From Pseudoalteromonas sp. S16_S37 (lineage in GTDB: Bacteria; Pseudomonadota; Gammaproteobacteria; Enterobacterales; Alteromonadaceae), in NCBI RefSeq assembly GCF_014694405.1, contig NZ_JAAUWV010000011.1:26867-90866 (forward strand): a stretch of 64,000 bases of DNA. Reading direction: 5' to 3'. Every line of letters starts with the position of its first letter. The stretch's first letter is position 1. Made by a program: the position numbers and the translations under genes. Below the pieces are notes generated by a model. The model saw only the letters and a program-made list of their open reading frames with translations. It searched no databases and was not told where the DNA came from. Of this stretch, positions 61,381 through 64,000 are shown piece by piece.

Positions 61381-61394
61381 TTGCATACAATATA
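61381..61394. promoter_or_regulatory. GTATAC-box-like site upstream of the S9 peptidase
   Basis: TTGCATACAATATA differs by one base from TTGTATACAATATA, found upstream of the TonB receptor. It lies ~58-71 bp before the peptidase ATG. Support is weaker than for the other two boxes. Confidence 0.35.
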
Positions 61395-61451
61395 CCAAAT
61401 GTTATATTCGTATCATCTGTTACCTTTATTCGAACATTAGGAATATCAAAA

Positions 61452-63779
61452 ATGGCACTAACATCTCGCCCCCACATAGCCTTGCTAGGTATGCTTTCCT
61501 TACTCATAGCGTGTCAAAACACGCCACAGACTAAACTTTCAGCGCCACATTCTATTGCGAATATTACAGCAAATGATTACCGCCGAGCAGAGCAGTTTTT
61601 GCCCCACAATTTAAAACCTTTAGTGAAAAATGACTGGCTAGAAGCACACTGGCTAGAAGGTAAAAACATATTTTGGTTTCGCCAGCAAGTTGCAGATAAC
61701 GGCCAGCAATTTGTTCTGGTGGATGCAAAAAATAACACTCAGGGACCTGCTTTTGATCACGCTAGATTAATGGCTGCGCTTGCAAAGCAAGGTGTAAAAT
61801 CGCAAAGCCCATTTCACCTGCCACTCAACGAACCGCGTATATCTAGTAATGAACTCAGCTTTCAAAGCGATGGCAAATTATGGCAATGTGATTTAACTGA
61901 CTATTATTGTCACAGCAAACCTAAAGAGCCTGCCAAAAAAGTAGCTGCAGGCACATCACCCGACGGTCAATGGCAAATCGCCGTACAAGATTACAACTTA
62001 GTACTGCGTGCAATGACAGATGACACTGAAAAGCAGCTAACTCATGATGGCTCTGAGCTGCACCCTTATGCGCTGACTCACAATAACCCTGGCAGCAGCT
62101 TTGCTAATAACACCCCCTACTCGCATAACAGCACGAATATTATGTGGTCAGCTAATAGCCGTTACGCTATCACCCACAAACTGGACAGAAGTAAAACGGG
62201 TAAGCTCACTTTAGTACAGGCAGATACAGGTAATGGATTACGCCCAAGAGCCATAAGCTATTTCTACCCAATGGCTGGGGACGAACAATTGCCGATGGCC
62301 GAGTTAGTGCTAATAGACACACAAACAGCTCAGGCGACTGTATTGGATGCGCCCGCTGTGATGCAAACCTACTATGGCGGACCCATCTGGGGATGGTGGC
62401 AAGAAAACGATCGATTTGTTTATCACGACCGAAAACGTGGTAATCAACATTATGCAATGCGTGAAATTAACCCCGAGACTAAAACCGTTAGAACACTAGT
62501 GATTGAGCAAGATGACAAGTTCATTGACCCGTGGACTCAACTTTACTGGCATCTGCCAAAGCGTAATGAGTTTGTATGGAGCTCCCAACACTCAGGCTAT
62601 CAACACTTGTATTTGTACGATAGTAAAACGGGTAAACAAAAAAATGCCATTACTCGAGGCAAAATGACAGTACGCGTGATCAGGGGTATTGATGAAAGCA
62701 AAGGGCATGTGTACTTTGAAGCATCGGGCCGTGAACCAAACAGAGATCCCTACTATCGTCACCTTTACAGAGTCAATTTAGATGGTACTGAGCTTACGCT
62801 ACTAACGCCTGAGCCTGCCGAACATAGCACCCAATTATCTGATGATTTCCAATATGTTATCGATACCTATTCAACAACAACATCAGCGCCCATTACCGTG
62901 CTACGTAATACAAAAACGGGTGAAGTGCTCAAAGAAGTGCAACGAGCCGATACAACGGCACTCCTCGCAATAGGATGGCAGCCCCCAAAACCCTTTACCG
63001 TGTTAGCAGGCGATAACAAAACTGCCCTTTATGGGCTTATGTACCTGCCTTCAAACTTTGATCCAAACAAAAAATATCCAATAATCGATGATATCTATAC
63101 CGGTCCGCATAATTTCTTTACTCCAAAATCATTTTACACCTATGGCTCGCAGGCAAACGCATTGGCCGAGCTAGGCTTTATTATTATGAAACTCGATGGC
63201 CGAGGTACCAGTAAACGTGGCCGCGCGTTTCACGAGCATTCATTTAAAAACCTTGGTGGCGGAGTCGATGACCATGTGGTTGCAATAAAACAACTCGCTG
63301 AGCGTTTTTCTTTTATTGATCTTGATAGAGTCGGCATTTTTGGTTTTAGTGCGGGTGGATACGATACAGCCCACGCTATGTTTAAATATCCTGAGTTTTT
63401 CAAAGTAGGTGTCGCTGCTTCTGGAAATCATGACTTTAGAGTCGACAAAGCGGGATGGAATGAAATGTGGATGGGCTACCCCGTCACTGAGCACTGGGAT
63501 GAGCAATCAAATCTTACCCTTGCCAATCAACTTAAGGGGAAACTCCTGCTCGCCCATGGTGAGCTCGACTCTAATGTCCACCCTGCCGCCACTTTGCAAC
63601 TCGTTTCAAAGTTGATGCAAGCGAATAAAGACTTCGACTTGATGATTTACCCAAACATGGGCCACGTATTAGATAAAAACCCTTATTTTGTTCGTAAGCG
63701 CTGGGATTACTTTGTAGAACATTTGCTTGGTGTTAAGCCACCAAAAGAGTACCAAATTATCGATAATAAGATAGATTAA
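61452..63779 (+). CDS. S9 family peptidase (DPP-IV-like), lipoprotein
   Basis: 775 residues. Lipoprotein signal peptide with lipobox LLIAC. A seven- or eight-bladed beta-propeller-like domain (~70-520; DPPIV N-terminal type) precedes the alpha/beta-hydrolase domain. The catalytic triad is Ser633 in GFSAGGYD, Asp706 in HGELDSNVHP and His738 in NMGHVLD. It should remove dipeptides or cleave short peptides at the cell surface or in the periplasm. Good fit with peptides made by the secreted metalloprotease and taken up by the TonB receptor. It is read divergently from the integron remnant. Confidence 0.92.
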   Translation: MALTSRPHIALLGMLSLLIACQNTPQTKLSAPHSIANITANDYRRAEQFLPHNLKPLVKNDWLEAHWLEGKNIFWFRQQVADNGQQFVLVDAKNNTQGPAFDHARLMAALAKQGVKSQSPFHLPLNEPRISSNELSFQSDGKLWQCDLTDYYCHSKPKEPAKKVAAGTSPDGQWQIAVQDYNLVLRAMTDDTEKQLTHDGSELHPYALTHNNPGSSFANNTPYSHNSTNIMWSANSRYAITHKLDRSKTGKLTLVQADTGNGLRPRAISYFYPMAGDEQLPMAELVLIDTQTAQATVLDAPAVMQTYYGGPIWGWWQENDRFVYHDRKRGNQHYAMREINPETKTVRTLVIEQDDKFIDPWTQLYWHLPKRNEFVWSSQHSGYQHLYLYDSKTGKQKNAITRGKMTVRVIRGIDESKGHVYFEASGREPNRDPYYRHLYRVNLDGTELTLLTPEPAEHSTQLSDDFQYVIDTYSTTTSAPITVLRNTKTGEVLKEVQRADTTALLAIGWQPPKPFTVLAGDNKTALYGLMYLPSNFDPNKKYPIIDDIYTGPHNFFTPKSFYTYGSQANALAELGFIIMKLDGRGTSKRGRAFHEHSFKNLGGGVDDHVVAIKQLAERFSFIDLDRVGIFGFSAGGYDTAHAMFKYPEFFKVGVAASGNHDFRVDKAGWNEMWMGYPVTEHWDEQSNLTLANQLKGKLLLAHGELDSNVHPAATLQLVSKLMQANKDFDLMIYPNMGHVLDKNPYFVRKRWDYFVEHLLGVKPPKEYQIIDNKID

Positions 63780-63800
63780 CCCCATAAAAAACCAACAAAA

Positions 63801-63820
63801 AAGGCCTCAATGGAGGCCTT
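63801..63820. terminator. Bidirectional terminator between the S9 peptidase and phhB
   Basis: Stem AAGGCCTC/GAGGCCTT with loop AATG, A/T-rich on both sides; strongest for the minus strand. Confidence 0.8.
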
Positions 63821-63844
63821 CTTCAGTAATTAAAAATGCTTTGG

Positions 63845-64000
63845 TTACAGTGCTGCAAATACATCATCGGTTTTAGCTGCACAAACAAAATCATTTTTGT
63901 GCAAACCTTTGATTGAATGGCTCCACCAAGTCACGGTTACTTTACCCCACTCGGTAAGTAAACCAGGGTGATGACCTTCTTCTTCTGCCATTGCACCTAC
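63845..64000 (-). CDS. phhB: Pterin-4-alpha-carbinolamine dehydratase, C-terminal part
   Basis: 51 residues to the stop at 63845; the 5' end is outside the window. It reads [21 protein letters not shown], then [21 protein letters not shown] and ends near the DDVFAAL tail. The HHP motif and the Trp-rich strand are diagnostic of PhhB/PCD. The enzyme recycles tetrahydrobiopterin for phenylalanine hydroxylase, which is probably encoded next to it beyond the window. Confidence 0.9.
   Translation of the reverse strand, partial: VGAMAEEEGHHPGLLTEWGKVTVTWWSHSIKGLHKNDFVCAAKTDDVFAAL

Overview
The window looks like a chromosomal segment of a marine gammaproteobacterium of the Alteromonadales, most likely Pseudoalteromonas or a close relative. 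The DNA is moderately AT-rich. It carries a large TonB receptor, multi-domain secreted proteases, rhombosortase, MiaE, NAD-malic enzyme and one integron attC site of the Vibrio-repeat type. No rRNA, tRNA or CRISPR was seen.

Bases 1-26.7 kb are mostly an exopolysaccharide/biofilm locus that matches the syp (symbiosis polysaccharide) locus of Vibrio fischeri in content and largely in gene order. A biosynthetic block (2.4-13.9 kb) holds glycosyltransferases, a Wzx flippase, a Wzy/ligase, an acyltransferase, a Wzz and a GT2 fused to a priming sugar transferase, as in sypH-R. A secretion and control block (14.0-21.0 kb) holds STAS, OmpA lipoprotein, multi-SLBB Wza, CpsD-like ATPase, HATPase-REC-PP2C switch and sigma-54 response regulator, as in sypA-E,G. 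A separate Hpt protein and a cytoplasmic hybrid kinase appear to replace the single SypF kinase. UDP-glucose dehydrogenase and a YvcK/CofD-type protein complete the region.

The main new observation is regulatory. A palindrome, TTGCA-N3-TGCAA, occurs five times exactly and once with one mismatch, always in the intergenic DNA of this locus. It is paired with -24/-12 (sigma-54) promoters at nearly fixed spacing: 58-59 or 90-91 bp from palindrome centre to the GG of the -24 box. One palindrome sits exactly midway between two divergent sigma-54 promoters. This is a good candidate for the enhancer of the SypG-like activator, and it extends the proposed regulon to yvcK and perhaps ugd.

Bases 26.7-32.2 kb hold a tight minus-strand operon: REC protein, MoxR ATPase, DUF58, TgpA-like transglutaminase, NhaC/YuiF-type transporter. 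Bases 32.5-47.9 kb are mostly housekeeping and envelope genes: porin, phosphate-binding-like protein, chemoreceptor, cold-shock protein, MiaE, sulfotransferase, SIMPL protein, malic enzyme, GGT, rhombosortase, LysR/flavoreductase pair and HtpX. A DUF4145 gene there is broken by an in-frame stop.

Bases 48-64 kb are accessory. A PI-PLC/lectin gene is broken by a frameshift and by a 162-bp hairpin-forming MITE-like insertion. A secreted metalloprotease, a TonB receptor and an S9 peptidase share TTGTATACAA-like boxes and may form a peptide-scavenging regulon. Next to these lie two small unknown genes, a frameshifted thioesterase, and an attC site with a DUF4260 cassette remnant. The window ends inside phhB.
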